Shown in pieces: positions 7,833 to 17,291 of a stretch of DNA of 64,000 nucleotides (the first letter of the stretch is position 1; each line of letters starts with the position of its first letter). A model generated the notes under the pieces. It did not search any database and was not told where the DNA came from. It was given only the letters and a program-made list of their open reading frames with translations. The DNA comes from JAQUBU01 sp036677685 (GTDB lineage Bacteria; Bacillota; Syntrophomonadia; Syntrophomonadales; Syntrophomonadaceae). The position numbers were made by a program, and so were the translations under genes. The stretch lies in the NCBI GenBank assembly GCA_036677685.1, contig JAVBWA010000024.1, positions 1-64,000 of the forward strand, read 5' to 3'.

Positions 7833-10463
7833 ATGGTTGAGGAAAGATTTTTCTTTAACTGGTCAGAGGCTTTTACCGCTGGAGTAGAAGCCGTTGGGGG
7901 GAAGGGCTGGAATCTGGCCCGGCTGGAGCGCTATGGTTTTACTGTTCCAGTTGGCGGTGTTTTGTCTGCTGATGCCTATAAGGCCTTTATTAAAGAAAAT
8001 AACCTATCTGGGGACATAGCTAAGATTTCTGCAAGGGTTACCGTCGCCAATATTACAGAGAAAGAAATTGAAGAAGAACTTCTTAAGCTAAGAGAGAAAA
8101 TCAAAGCAGGATTATTTCCTGTGTATATCCAGGAAGAATTGATCGCCGAACTCAAAGGCATGGGCATCTTATCCAAACCGCTGGCGGTCCGTTCTTCCGC
8201 CACCTGCGAGGACTCGGCCCGGGCTTCTTTTGCCGGTATGCATGATTCATTCTTGAATATCCGCGGGACCGACAATATCATACTGGCTGTCAAGGAATGC
8301 TATGCTTCCCTTTGGACTCTCCGGGCGGTTGCCTACCGGCGCAAAATGCAGGTTGGGGATGACGAGGTGTTTCAGGCGGTCGTAATCCTGGAATTGGTTC
8401 AAGCCATGGCCGCAGGGGTCGGCTTTACCTGCGATCCCCGCACCGGCCGGGAAGATGTAGTGCTTATTAACGCCAATTTCGGTCTGGGAGAAAGCGTGGT
8501 CAGCGGTGCCGTAGAGCCGGATGAATACTGCCTGGATGCCAAACTGGAAATAATGGAGCGGAAAATGGGCCGGAAAGAAAATAAAACCGCGGCCCGCCCT
8601 GATGGCGGAACAGAATTAATCGCTTCCCCGGGCTCCTCTGGGCAACAAGTGTTAAGCGATGAAAATATAAAACGGCTGGGTCTGGTTATCCGGCGGGTCC
8701 ACGATGCTTTAGGAGGTAGTGAACAGCACCAGGATATAGAATGGGTGTTTGACGGTCAGGACTTTGTTCTGGTCCAGGCGCGCCCGGTTACCGCCAAGCC
8801 CCGCTATACCTTTCCAGAACTTAAAGACCAGCCTGATATCTGGTCCAATACCAATTTAAAAGAGGCGGTTCCTATGGTTCTGCCCATCCTCAGCTGGAAT
8901 GTGATCCAAAAAACGTGGATGGGCCCTTTGAAGTTGGTTCGTTTGGTGGGTTATAAAATGCCCCCGGGGTTGCAGTGTTATAAACGGATCGGGGGACGGT
9001 TTTATTGGAACTCTTCATTGATACAATGGATCTTTTTTGATAGCCATGGGGCAAAGGAGGCAATAAAGGTACTGGGGGGACAGGAGCCGGAAATCAGAAT
9101 AAAGAACGATCATCCTTACCGTGGTATTAAAGGATTGAAAAGAATAGGGCGTGGCATTAAGGCTGTCCTTTTTATAATGAAAAATAGCAGGAATCCTCAG
9201 GCGCCTTTTGGGCAGGTAGATAAGTTCACAGATGCTTTCGCCAAGCGGGATTTAGGCAGCCTTTGTGACAACGATTTAATCAACACTGCGGCCGTAATTG
9301 GAGCCGCATGGCGCGAGTATGTACCGGTTTTCTACGCATGCAGCCTGGACATGTCAATGCCTCGTTTAGTTAAAATCTTGGAAAAATACTTCCCCAACCA
9401 GGGAAACGCTATAGCTAATGCCTTGATGATCGGTCAGGGGGAAATAACCAGCGCCGAGCAAGGTTACCGTCTAATAGAACTGGCTGAAATAGCCAGGGAC
9501 GATAATAACGTCCGAGCCTATTTAGGCAGGAGCGATTTCAATCCATATGCATGGGAAAAGGAACTTCCAGAGGAATCGAGGTTCAAACGAGTATTCCGAG
9601 ATTTCCTGGACCAATACGGGCATCGGGGCGTCTATGAAATGGATATAAGTAATCCCCGTTGGCGGGAAGAGCCCTCCTATCCTTTGCATATTATTAAAAG
9701 CACAATGGAAACCGCTAATTTCGGATATCTTAAAGAGCGGCAACAAGCTAAGGTCAAAGAGACCTGGCGAAAAGTTGAACAAGGCATACCCAAGTCTCGT
9801 CATAACATGATCAGAAAACTGGTGGAGAAGTCCGTAAAAGGTTTGGCATTACGTGAAATGGCCAAATTCGAATTACTCAAGTTTTATGAGATTATCCGCA
9901 AGGTATTCCTGGAGATGGGAAGCCGCTTGCAAGACAGGGATATCCTGATTGGAAAGGCCGATGTATTCCATTGCAGCGGGATAGAATTATTCTCCATTTT
10001 AAAAGGGGATTGGAGCGGCCGGGGGCTTAAAACGCTGGTAGCAGAAAGAAAGAATTGGAAAGAAGAAATGGAGAAGCTATCACCTCCCGACTACTATATA
10101 GACGAGACCTCGCATTTTGTTGAAGCCGTTGCCACCGGTTCAGGCTCGGTTCTGGAAGGACTGGGAGTTGCGGCCGGAAGAGCTTGCGGCCCGGCAAAAC
10201 TTATGCAGCATCCCAGCCAGGAGAAGAAGCTGGACTCTGGAGATGTACTCGTTGCCCCTTCCACCGATCCGGGTTGGACCCCTTTGTTTTTAAGAGCTGC
10301 GGCCATAGTTTTAGAAAGGGGCGGAATTGGATCCCATGGCGCTATTGTCGCCCGGGAATATGGAATACCTGCCGTTGTAAATGTACCCGGGGCCATGCGC
10401 CTTATTAAAGAAGGACAGAACGTAACTGTGGACGGGGATGAAGGCAAGGTCTATATGCAATAG
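7833..10463 (+). CDS. PEP/pyruvate-binding phosphotransferase, Rph/PpsA-like
   Basis: This 876-aa enzyme has the same architecture as the protein at 4017: N-terminal PPDK ATP-binding domain (VGGKGWNLARLE, AVRSSATCEDSARASFAG, QDIEWVFDGQDFVLVQARPVT), a long helical middle, and a C-terminal phosphohistidine domain with His835 in GSHGAIVAREYG. Its middle section begins WSNTNLKEAVPMVLPILSW, typical of uncharacterised PEP-synthase-like proteins, and lacks the GHQQMMTD block of Rph. The two enzymes therefore come from different branches even though their regulators are close paralogues. It should use ATP to phosphorylate a small molecule via the swivelling histidine domain; the acceptor is unknown. 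GAGGGGGAAAGG precedes the ATG. Confidence 0.75.
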   Translation: MVEERFFFNWSEAFTAGVEAVGGKGWNLARLERYGFTVPVGGVLSADAYKAFIKENNLSGDIAKISARVTVANITEKEIEEELLKLREKIKAGLFPVYIQEELIAELKGMGILSKPLAVRSSATCEDSARASFAGMHDSFLNIRGTDNIILAVKECYASLWTLRAVAYRRKMQVGDDEVFQAVVILELVQAMAAGVGFTCDPRTGREDVVLINANFGLGESVVSGAVEPDEYCLDAKLEIMERKMGRKENKTAARPDGGTELIASPGSSGQQVLSDENIKRLGLVIRRVHDALGGSEQHQDIEWVFDGQDFVLVQARPVTAKPRYTFPELKDQPDIWSNTNLKEAVPMVLPILSWNVIQKTWMGPLKLVRLVGYKMPPGLQCYKRIGGRFYWNSSLIQWIFFDSHGAKEAIKVLGGQEPEIRIKNDHPYRGIKGLKRIGRGIKAVLFIMKNSRNPQAPFGQVDKFTDAFAKRDLGSLCDNDLINTAAVIGAAWREYVPVFYACSLDMSMPRLVKILEKYFPNQGNAIANALMIGQGEITSAEQGYRLIELAEIARDDNNVRAYLGRSDFNPYAWEKELPEESRFKRVFRDFLDQYGHRGVYEMDISNPRWREEPSYPLHIIKSTMETANFGYLKERQQAKVKETWRKVEQGIPKSRHNMIRKLVEKSVKGLALREMAKFELLKFYEIIRKVFLEMGSRLQDRDILIGKADVFHCSGIELFSILKGDWSGRGLKTLVAERKNWKEEMEKLSPPDYYIDETSHFVEAVATGSGSVLEGLGVAAGRACGPAKLMQHPSQEKKLDSGDVLVAPSTDPGWTPLFLRAAAIVLERGGIGSHGAIVAREYGIPAVVNVPGAMRLIKEGQNVTVDGDEGKVYMQ

Positions 10464-10841
10464 GAGAATATAGCATATAGGGTGACGACCCGGGAAGACA
10501 AGGGATGTTTTTTACCGGGAGTAGATGGGACACAAGGTTACATGTGGAAATCCTATGATTGGTGAAGATCTTATCTCCTTCCTGGGTATTTAAATATAAG
10601 ATGAAAGCTAGTAACTAAGAAAGCGGCCCTAATCAAGTCTGCTTTCCCAAAATGCACACCCACTCTTAAAAATCATTGAAAGATTAGCGAGGGGGTGTGC
10701 ATTGTACCATTTGGTAGCAGATTAGTCATTATGAAGATTCAAGCATTTCGATAATGGCGTTAATAATATTTTTGCCTTCCCTGCATATAGTTAAATGAAA
10801 ACTTACTTGATTCCATGTATTAAGCAGATAGGAGGCTTCTT
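10464..10841. other. intergenic region with an 11-bp inverted repeat
   Basis: No gene is supported. AATGCACACCC at 10651-10661 is repeated in perfect inversion as GGGTGTGCATT at 10693-10703, with a 31-nt AT-rich spacer. There is no T-run after it, so it is not a clear terminator; it could be a protein-binding site. The phytase ribosome-binding site AGGAGG is at the right end. Confidence 0.4.
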
Positions 10842-11915
10842 ATGTATATTTTAAGAAAGCGTTATATATTATTTTGTTTCTTTAGCATACTTTTAGCGTT
10901 TATATTCATTGTCTACATTTCAGGTTATCAAAAAAATGATGATACATTAAGCACTGTTAAACCAACAGTTGAAACCAATCCGGCACACCACGTCGGTGAT
11001 ACTGCCGATGATATGTGCGTCTGGATAAACCCCAATGATAAATGGCTCAGTCTGATTTTAGGGGATGACAAGAAGGGCGGGCTTTGTGTTTGGAACTTGG
11101 ATGGAACCGAAAACCAGTATTTAGATCCCGAAAGTGATTTAAATAATTTGGACATTCGATATGATTTTACTTTAGGCAAACAAAAAATCCCGCTTGTCGG
11201 TGTTGTCAACGAAAATGGAATGTGTCTGACATTTTATACGGTGGATTCTGATACAAGACTCGTTAGCAACATAGGCAGCATACCATTAGATAAGGAAAAA
11301 CCTTATGGCGGATGTATGTATTTGAGTGATGCGACGAAGCAATATTATTTCTTTGTCAACTGGAAAGATGGTACCGTTCAGCAATGGCAACTTGATGGAG
11401 CAAGTGGTGAAATTACAGGAAGCCTGGTTCGGACTTTTAATGTCGGAAGTCAAGTTGAGGGATGTGTTGCAGACGATCATCTAGGATATTTTTACATTGG
11501 CGAAGAAGAAGTTGGAGTTTGGAAATACGGTGCAGAACCTGGCGACGGCAGCAGCCGTACAATGGTTGATTCAGTCGACAAGGAAGCTGGAGGGCATCTG
11601 ACCGCAGACGTGGAAGGAATGACTATATATTACGGGAAAGATGAGAATGAAGGCTACCTTATCTGCTCCAGCCAGGGAAATAGTACATTTCAGGTTTATG
11701 ATAGAAAAAGCAATAAGTATCTTCATTCCTTTACCGTTGGCGCTACGGACTCAATTGATGAAACAACGGAAACAGACGGCTGCGATGTCAGTAATGTGGA
11801 TTTAGGCGGTCCTTATTCCGAAGGCGTGTTTATAGCTCATGATCACATTAACGATTGTACTGACCGTACCAATGTCAAATTGGTGCCATGGAAAGAGATA
11901 AAAGATTCAATATAA
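10842..11915 (+). CDS. beta-propeller phytase, membrane-anchored
   Basis: This 357-aa protein has an N-terminal hydrophobic segment (about residues 9-27) acting as signal or anchor, but no lipobox. The rest has the six-bladed beta-propeller phytase signatures: HHVGDTADDMCVWINP (the D-x-x-D-D motif) at about residues 46-61, NNLDIRYDF, and GCDVSNVDLGG with AHDHIND near the end. These acidic clusters bind calcium and the phosphates of phytate in Bacillus enzymes, which release phosphate outside the cell. Length is normal for the family. It stands alone, with AGGAGG before the ATG. It adds an extracellular phosphate activity to a region that also encodes a VTC polymerase and a phosphodiester glycosidase, though these are 12 kb away and linkage is not shown. 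Confidence 0.88.
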   Translation: MYILRKRYILFCFFSILLAFIFIVYISGYQKNDDTLSTVKPTVETNPAHHVGDTADDMCVWINPNDKWLSLILGDDKKGGLCVWNLDGTENQYLDPESDLNNLDIRYDFTLGKQKIPLVGVVNENGMCLTFYTVDSDTRLVSNIGSIPLDKEKPYGGCMYLSDATKQYYFFVNWKDGTVQQWQLDGASGEITGSLVRTFNVGSQVEGCVADDHLGYFYIGEEEVGVWKYGAEPGDGSSRTMVDSVDKEAGGHLTADVEGMTIYYGKDENEGYLICSSQGNSTFQVYDRKSNKYLHSFTVGATDSIDETTETDGCDVSNVDLGGPYSEGVFIAHDHINDCTDRTNVKLVPWKEIKDSI

Positions 11916-12134
11916 AACGAGTATTGTCCTCCGGAGAGTATCTTGCCAAAGAAACCCAGTTGGTCAAGCTGTAATTGGCAATTTTCACTGTGCCCGCCTT
12001 GCCGGATCTTGACATTGTGAATTTCTTGCCGAAGTCGTATGCGTTCCAAGACAAGGGATGTTTCCCTTGCAGCTTGTTTATAATCTGTTTGCTTACCACA
12101 TGGTACGCTCTACCTCCAGCAAATTATGAAAATT

Positions 12135-12168
12135 AACCTCAAGCTTTAATTGAGCTTGGGGTTCTTTT
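12135..12168 (+). terminator. intrinsic terminator after the phytase gene
   Basis: AACCTCAAGCT (12135-12145) pairs with AGCTTGGGGTT (12153-12163) over 11 bp with one G-U pair, followed by CTTTTATT. It lies about 220 nt after the phytase stop. The DNA between (11916-12134) carries no supported gene, only a short hairpin near 12051-12068. Confidence 0.7.
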
Positions 12169-12288
12169 ATTGCAGCAGGATGATAATTCCATATGGGAAG
12201 TAAAAAGGATTTTAATCAGCTGTTGGCTTAGTGCCGACAGCTTTTCTATTAGAGATTCTTTCATCCGATTTTAGTTTTGCTTATTGGT

Positions 12289-12355
12289 AAACGAATAAAA
12301 ATTATCGATAAACAATAAAAATATATTGCACAGCAATAAGAAGCTCTGTTATAAT
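12289..12355 (+). promoter_or_regulatory. promoter and possible regulator sites of the DUF2975 operon
   Basis: TTGCAC (12326-12331) and TATAAT (12350-12355) are spaced by 18 nt and lie about 50 nt before the first gene. Just upstream are two direct copies of AAAC(G)AATAAAAAT, at 12289 and 12310, flanking the palindrome TTATCGATAA. The Xre-type protein encoded in the operon is a plausible binder. Confidence 0.5.
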
Positions 12356-12405
12356 TCAGTCATTATTAGGGTGCATTTACACCTGACCGAGGAGGATGAA
12401 TTTTA

Positions 12406-12852
12406 ATGTGGAGTGGGGAGAAATCTATCAGCCTGAGTAAGTTTTGCGTTTTATTTTTCATGTGCGCACTGATAGTTGTCCTGGTGTCCGCCCCCTGGTT
12501 GACACGTTGGTTTGTTGATTTTACACATGCTGTGAAAGGGACTCAATCTTTCTTTCTGGCAACCATCTACATTGGGTCTATTCCTGCAGGGTATCTTCTC
12601 TATAATCTCTTTCAACTGCTTCGCCGTATTGAAGCAGGTCAAGTGTTCGTAGCCAAAAATGTGGAATGCCTAAGACGGATTTCCTGGAGTTGTTTTATGG
12701 GAGCGGGCGTAGCTTTTGCTTCCGGATTCTACTATTTATCGTGGTCATTTGTCTTCGTGGCGGCAGCTTTCATGGGCTTGATTGTACGTGTTGTGAAAAA
12801 CGTTGTAGCTCAAGCAGTGGCCCTTAAAGATGAGGCAGATTACACCATATAA
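12406..12852 (+). CDS. DUF2975 family membrane protein
   Basis: This 148-aa protein has four hydrophobic segments (about residues 12-30, 47-65, 85-103 and 106-125) and the family-typical central sequence LFQLLRRIEAGQVFVAKNVECLRRISW. DUF2975 proteins in Bacillota are nearly always paired with a tiny Cro/CI-like regulator, found here 17 nt downstream. The role is unknown; the pair is thought of as a membrane sensor with its DNA-binding partner. GAGGAGGATG precedes the start. Confidence 0.82.
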   Translation: MWSGEKSISLSKFCVLFFMCALIVVLVSAPWLTRWFVDFTHAVKGTQSFFLATIYIGSIPAGYLLYNLFQLLRRIEAGQVFVAKNVECLRRISWSCFMGAGVAFASGFYYLSWSFVFVAAAFMGLIVRVVKNVVAQAVALKDEADYTI

Positions 12853-12869
12853 AGAAAGGAGAAGAACGG

Positions 12870-13079
12870 ATGCCAATCATAGTAAATCTGGATGTAATTA
12901 TGGCCAAAAGAAAGATGTCCTCTGGTGAACTGGCTGAAAAGATCGGAATAAGCCCGGCCAATCTTTCCATTCTGAAAACCGGCAAGGCTAAGGCAATACG
13001 CTTCTCCACAATGGAGGCTATCTGCAAGGTGTTGGATTGCCAGCCTGGAGACATATTGGAGTACAGAGAACAAGAGTAA
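12870..13079 (+). CDS. Cro/CI-type HTH regulator (YozG-like)
   Basis: This 69-aa protein is a single helix-turn-helix: IMAKRKMSSGELAEKIGISPANLSILKTGKAKAIRFSTMEAICKVLDCQPGDILEY. That is the compact DUF2975-partner type of regulator. It sits 17 nt after the DUF2975 gene and 18 nt before the next membrane protein, so all three are one operon. It may bind the repeats at 12289-12325 and so regulate its own operon. Confidence 0.88.
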   Translation: MPIIVNLDVIMAKRKMSSGELAEKIGISPANLSILKTGKAKAIRFSTMEAICKVLDCQPGDILEYREQE

Positions 13080-13097
13080 ACATTAGGAGGCAAAACT

Positions 13098-14684
13098 ATG
13101 AATGAGTATTCTGAAGATCACAACTGTTCAAGTTTGAATACAGATCAACTCAAATTGGGCGTCTCAGGAGTATCAGTTCGGGTATCTGAGCCTTTTGAAC
13201 CTGATCGGAAGGACGGTATTTTTGCTCTGTTTGCCTTTGTGTTGGGGTTTTGCTTTGCCCATTGGGTACTGTTTTCCTGGCAGGGATGGGGGGTAACCAT
13301 GTTTACCCTTGGCTATTGCGCTACCGTTAACGTATATCTGCTGAAAAAGGGTGTGCATATTCAACGGGCAGGGTGGTTTTGGCTGGCAGTCGTTTTACTT
13401 ACAGGAATAAGTTTCTCCCTTTGGGCAAATAAAGGCTTGGGTCCGTGGCCCGGACTGTTGTTATTCTGCAGCGCCATATATTGGATTATATGCGCTGCGG
13501 GTTTACAAATACTAGGGGAGACCAGCAACTTGATTGGTCTGGATTTTTATAATGCCCTATTTGTAATTCCTTTTAAAAACTTTGGATGTCAATATAAAAG
13601 TCTTGCTTTTTTACACCGAAATAAACAAGCCGAAAGCAGGCAATTCTTTTCTATTATGCTGGGACTGCTGTTGACCCTCATAGTAGCTGCAATAGTTATA
13701 CCCCTTCTGATGAAAGCCGACAGCGGGGGATTTTCCAGAATATCAAGCGGATTCTTAACTTTTCTTCAAAGAATGAAAATAGATGTTTGGGAAACTATCG
13801 CGTATGGCATTCTTGCCATTCCAATAGGAGCCTACGTTTTTGGCCTGGTAGCAGGCAGTGTCCATAAGAGAGGTTGTAATACGTTAAAAATAGACAACAC
13901 TCAAAAAATATTCTCAGGCATACAAATACTGCCACCAGCTACCGTCTATACCCTATTGGGATTGTTAGGCGCCCTATATGTATTATTCATCGGCAGTCAA
14001 CTGCCATATTTTTTCTCAGCCTTTATGGGGGTGCGCCCTGAGGGTTGGCAGGTTTATTCCGAATATGCCCGCAACGGATTCTTTGAGTTATGCCGCATTG
14101 CCGCCATCAATCTAATTGTACTGACGGCTGCCAATCTTTTGAGCCAAAAGCAGTGCAGGGATAGTATGGCCTTGAAGATTCTAAACTCATTGCTGGCAAT
14201 TCTCACTTTAGTACTTATTGCCACTGCTTTAAGTAAAATGCTTATGTACATTGGGGCCTATGGATTATTGATGCGCAGGTTGCTCCCCTGTGTGTTTATG
14301 ATCTTTATAGCTATTTTATGCGGGGGCGTGGTTGTTTTGCAAAAACGGTCGTTTTCTATTATACGTTTAGCGGTAGGAGTGGGTGCAGTAATGCTTTGCT
14401 TGCTCTGCCTGGCTGATCCGGACAGTTTTATTGCCAACTATAACGCCGAACGGTATCTTTCCGGAACCCTCAAAAGCTTTGATGCAGAGATATTATATCG
14501 ATCAGGACCTGCTGGAGTTGATTCTGCGTTGAAAGTATATGAGCACACCAATGATCCCGTTTTGCAAAATGAATTAAAGAAATATCTTCTTGACCAGCAG
14601 GAGGCTGCACAGTCTATCGAAGAGCCAGAAGAGTGTTTTCAGACAGTACGTACCCGGCAAAAAATACAAGAGTACTCTTTATAA
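13098..14684 (+). CDS. polytopic membrane protein, DUF4173/DUF4153 type
   Basis: This 528-aa protein has about 12 hydrophobic segments between residues 35 and 440 and a soluble C-terminal tail of about 90 residues. The stretch VRPEGWQVYSEYARNGFFELCRIAAIN is characteristic of the DUF4173 (DUF4153-like) family that often accompanies DUF2975/HTH pairs. An AGGAGG site precedes the ATG. The function is unknown. It is the last gene of a three-gene operon. Confidence 0.75.
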   Translation: MNEYSEDHNCSSLNTDQLKLGVSGVSVRVSEPFEPDRKDGIFALFAFVLGFCFAHWVLFSWQGWGVTMFTLGYCATVNVYLLKKGVHIQRAGWFWLAVVLLTGISFSLWANKGLGPWPGLLLFCSAIYWIICAAGLQILGETSNLIGLDFYNALFVIPFKNFGCQYKSLAFLHRNKQAESRQFFSIMLGLLLTLIVAAIVIPLLMKADSGGFSRISSGFLTFLQRMKIDVWETIAYGILAIPIGAYVFGLVAGSVHKRGCNTLKIDNTQKIFSGIQILPPATVYTLLGLLGALYVLFIGSQLPYFFSAFMGVRPEGWQVYSEYARNGFFELCRIAAINLIVLTAANLLSQKQCRDSMALKILNSLLAILTLVLIATALSKMLMYIGAYGLLMRRLLPCVFMIFIAILCGGVVVLQKRSFSIIRLAVGVGAVMLCLLCLADPDSFIANYNAERYLSGTLKSFDAEILYRSGPAGVDSALKVYEHTNDPVLQNELKKYLLDQQEAAQSIEEPEECFQTVRTRQKIQEYSL

Positions 14685-14838
14685 TCGGTTTTGATAGGAT
14701 ATTACGATATCCCTGTTAAGCGGGACTTTCAGGCAGATTGAATTAAGAGATCAGGTCTGAATATCCTGTACAAAGATTAATTATGATATAGTAATTTGTG
14801 AAGAAAAGTTAAATTTAACAGCTATTCGAGGTCGCGAT

Positions 14839-16524
14839 ATGTATCATTTTTTCCCGTATATCATTTTCTCGGCCTTCTCTTTTGCCATGCTGATATTCCT
14901 TGCCGTATACGGGATTCAGTACTGGAACAATGAGGGCGTCAAAGAATTCATATTTGCCATGCTCGCATCGGCGTGGTGGGTTTTTTGCCAGGCCTTTGAG
15001 CTGATGGCTGTCACCTTGCCGGTAAAAATATTCTGGGCAAACATAGAGTATCTCGGTATGGCGTCGGCTCTTGCCTATTTAATGCTGGCAGTCAGGTATG
15101 CAGGGTACGGAAGGCTTTTAACCAAGAGAAATATTGTCCCCTTGCTCCTTGTATACTGCGTGTTTTGGGTTCTGTTTTTTACCGATCAATATCACGGGCT
15201 AATGCGGACGAATTTCTCGCTTGATACATCGGCGATTCCATATACGATAAAAAAAGACTACAGCACGATTTATCCCATTTATGTACTATTTGTCTATATG
15301 ATAAATGTAGCGACCTTTGCTTTTCTTTTCATTACAATAAGAAGAGATGATTCATTATACAGGAAGCAAGCCAAGCTTCTTTTTGTTTTTCTGCTCATTT
15401 TACTGATACCGAACTTATCGTATTACTTGAAATTGCTCCCCATTAAGCGATTTGACCTAACCCCTGCATTTTTCGGTTTTGGGGCTTTACTGATGTCATG
15501 GAGCATCTATCAGCATAAATTTTTAAACATAATGCCCCTTGCCCGCGATTTGCTCATAGAAAGGATGGGCAACGGGGTTCTTGTAACAGACAAAGAGGAT
15601 ATGATTATCGATATAAACAGATCAGCATGCACTATGTTTGATTTACAACAGAAAAACATGATCGGCAGGCATATAGCTGAAATCCGGATTTTTTCGGATA
15701 TACTTTCAACTACCGGCGAGGAAGGGCAAGATATTTTTCCCTTTTATAAAAATGGCGAAGAATACATTTATGAACTGAAGACACATCCCATAAATGATAA
15801 AGAGGGAGATAAAGCAGGATGCCTGATAATTTTAAATGACGTTACCGAACAAAGGAAAAATATGCAAAAGCTTATCAATCAGCAAAAAACGCTCAGCATC
15901 ATGCAGGAACGGGAGCGCATGGGGCGCGAGCTTCACGACGGGCTTGGCCAGGTGTTCGGTTATATCAATGCGCAGGCACAGACGGTCAGGGAGTTCATAA
16001 TACAAAATCGAAATGCGGAAGGGTTAAAACGCCTGGAAGAGTTGATTGAAGTTTCGAGGAATGCGCATGGCGATATACGGGAGTACATTCTGGAAATAAG
16101 GGGGATTTCACCGCGAAACAGGAGCTTCTCCGCTGTACTGAAGCAATATGCTTTTGAGTTCAGTGACAAGCATCAAATCACTGTAGGTATTGCATTTGAC
16201 GAAGATCTGCCGGAAGGCTTTCCGATGGATGATCAGGCGGTAATCCTGCTGAAAATTATTCAGGAAGCTCTTAATAATATAAGGAAGCATGCGGGGCCGT
16301 GCCAAGTGGAGATTGGTTTCAAAAAAGTTGATAATTCAGTAAGCGTTAATATAACGGACAGCGGTGCTGGGTTTGACCCCGACAGTGCTGCTAAAATTGG
16401 TCAATATGGTTTATCCATCATGCGTGAGCGGGCCGCAGAAATGGGAGCAGAGTTAAAAATTATCTCCCAAAAGGGTAGTGGCAGCAGGGTAATTATAAAG
16501 ATACCCGACGGAGGTGTGATCTGA
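14839..16524 (+). CDS. 7TM histidine kinase (NarL-partner type) with PAS domain
   Basis: This 561-aa sensor starts with seven hydrophobic segments (about residues 1-225), resembling the N-terminal 7TM region of histidine kinases. A PAS-like segment follows (about 235-340: GNGVLVTDKEDMIIDINRSACTMFDL). The HisKA_3 dimerisation domain contains ERMGRELHDGLGQ with phospho-acceptor His366, and the HATPase domain contains EALNNIRKHA and DSGAGFDP. The response regulator begins 2 nt after its stop. Ligand sensing by the membrane domain is inferred. The pair lies directly upstream of a RiPP gene cluster and may control it. Confidence 0.9.
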   Translation: MYHFFPYIIFSAFSFAMLIFLAVYGIQYWNNEGVKEFIFAMLASAWWVFCQAFELMAVTLPVKIFWANIEYLGMASALAYLMLAVRYAGYGRLLTKRNIVPLLLVYCVFWVLFFTDQYHGLMRTNFSLDTSAIPYTIKKDYSTIYPIYVLFVYMINVATFAFLFITIRRDDSLYRKQAKLLFVFLLILLIPNLSYYLKLLPIKRFDLTPAFFGFGALLMSWSIYQHKFLNIMPLARDLLIERMGNGVLVTDKEDMIIDINRSACTMFDLQQKNMIGRHIAEIRIFSDILSTTGEEGQDIFPFYKNGEEYIYELKTHPINDKEGDKAGCLIILNDVTEQRKNMQKLINQQKTLSIMQERERMGRELHDGLGQVFGYINAQAQTVREFIIQNRNAEGLKRLEELIEVSRNAHGDIREYILEIRGISPRNRSFSAVLKQYAFEFSDKHQITVGIAFDEDLPEGFPMDDQAVILLKIIQEALNNIRKHAGPCQVEIGFKKVDNSVSVNITDSGAGFDPDSAAKIGQYGLSIMRERAAEMGAELKIISQKGSGSRVIIKIPDGGVI

Positions 16525-16525
16525 T

Positions 16526-17158
16526 ATGAAAATTGTTATAGCCGACGACCATGCGCTGTTTATGGACGGGCTTAAAAACCTGCTTTTAACCCGTGACTAC
16601 GAGGTGGTCGGTACAGCCAAAAACGGGCTGAAGGCTTTTGAATTGGCGAAACAGCTTCAGCCGGATGTTATGCTGATTGACATTTTTATGCCCGAATGCG
16701 ATGGGCTGGAAGCTACGACCCTGATTTCCTCCAGCTTCCCTGATATAAAAATCATAATACTGACCTCTTCGGAAAATGAAAACGATATTTTCAGTGCGGT
16801 TAAGGCCGGAGCCTGCGGATATTTTATTAAAAACTTTGAAAGTGAGAAGTTATTCGAGGTACTGGAAGCCCTTGAAAACGACGAGATACCCGTCTCGCCG
16901 GGGATGGCAGGTAAAATATTAAACGAGTTGCAGGCAGGAAAAAGAAGGATAGGCGATAAAAGCGATCTGACCGACCGGCAGCGCGAAGTGCTTTCCATGG
17001 CGGCGCAGGGTCTGTTTTACAGGGATATCGCGGAAAAGTTGGGGATCAGCGAGCGTACGGTAAAATATCATATAAAAACCTGCATAAACAAGCTGCACCT
17101 CCAAAACCGCAATCAGCTTATCAGTTTTGCGACAAAATCGAATATAATTGAGACGTAA
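16526..17158 (+). CDS. NarL/FixJ-family response regulator
   Basis: This 210-aa protein has an N-terminal receiver with ADDH, phospho-acceptor Asp52 in LIDIFMP and the conserved Thr/Lys switch residues. The C-terminal LuxR-type HTH carries LTDRQREVLSMAAQGLFYRDIAEKLGISERTVKYH. It is translationally coupled to the kinase (1 nt between stop and ATG; GGAGGTG lies inside the kinase gene). A strong terminator follows, so the RiPP genes downstream need their own promoter. Confidence 0.93.
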   Translation: MKIVIADDHALFMDGLKNLLLTRDYEVVGTAKNGLKAFELAKQLQPDVMLIDIFMPECDGLEATTLISSSFPDIKIIILTSSENENDIFSAVKAGACGYFIKNFESEKLFEVLEALENDEIPVSPGMAGKILNELQAGKRRIGDKSDLTDRQREVLSMAAQGLFYRDIAEKLGISERTVKYHIKTCINKLHLQNRNQLISFATKSNIIET

Positions 17159-17184
17159 TTATTGCTGTTAAATTTGTCATAAAA

Positions 17185-17225
17185 ATACTGTCACTGCACT
17201 TAAGTCCAGTGACAGTATTTTTTTT
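17185..17225 (+). terminator. strong intrinsic terminator after the two-component genes
   Basis: ATACTGTCACTG (17185-17196) pairs perfectly with CAGTGACAGTAT (17207-17218), with a 10-nt loop and eight T residues at the end of the stem. It separates the two-component operon from the peptide gene. Confidence 0.9.
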
Positions 17226-17291
17226 ATCTTCGATAATTATGGAAATTATATGATTGGTATAAATGTTAGTAAACAGCAAGGAGGGGATTAT

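Noticed and set aside
11843..12099. Minus-strand frames overlapping the phytase 3' end
   Set aside because: They run antisense into a clear phytase gene, lack ribosome-binding sites and resemble no known family.
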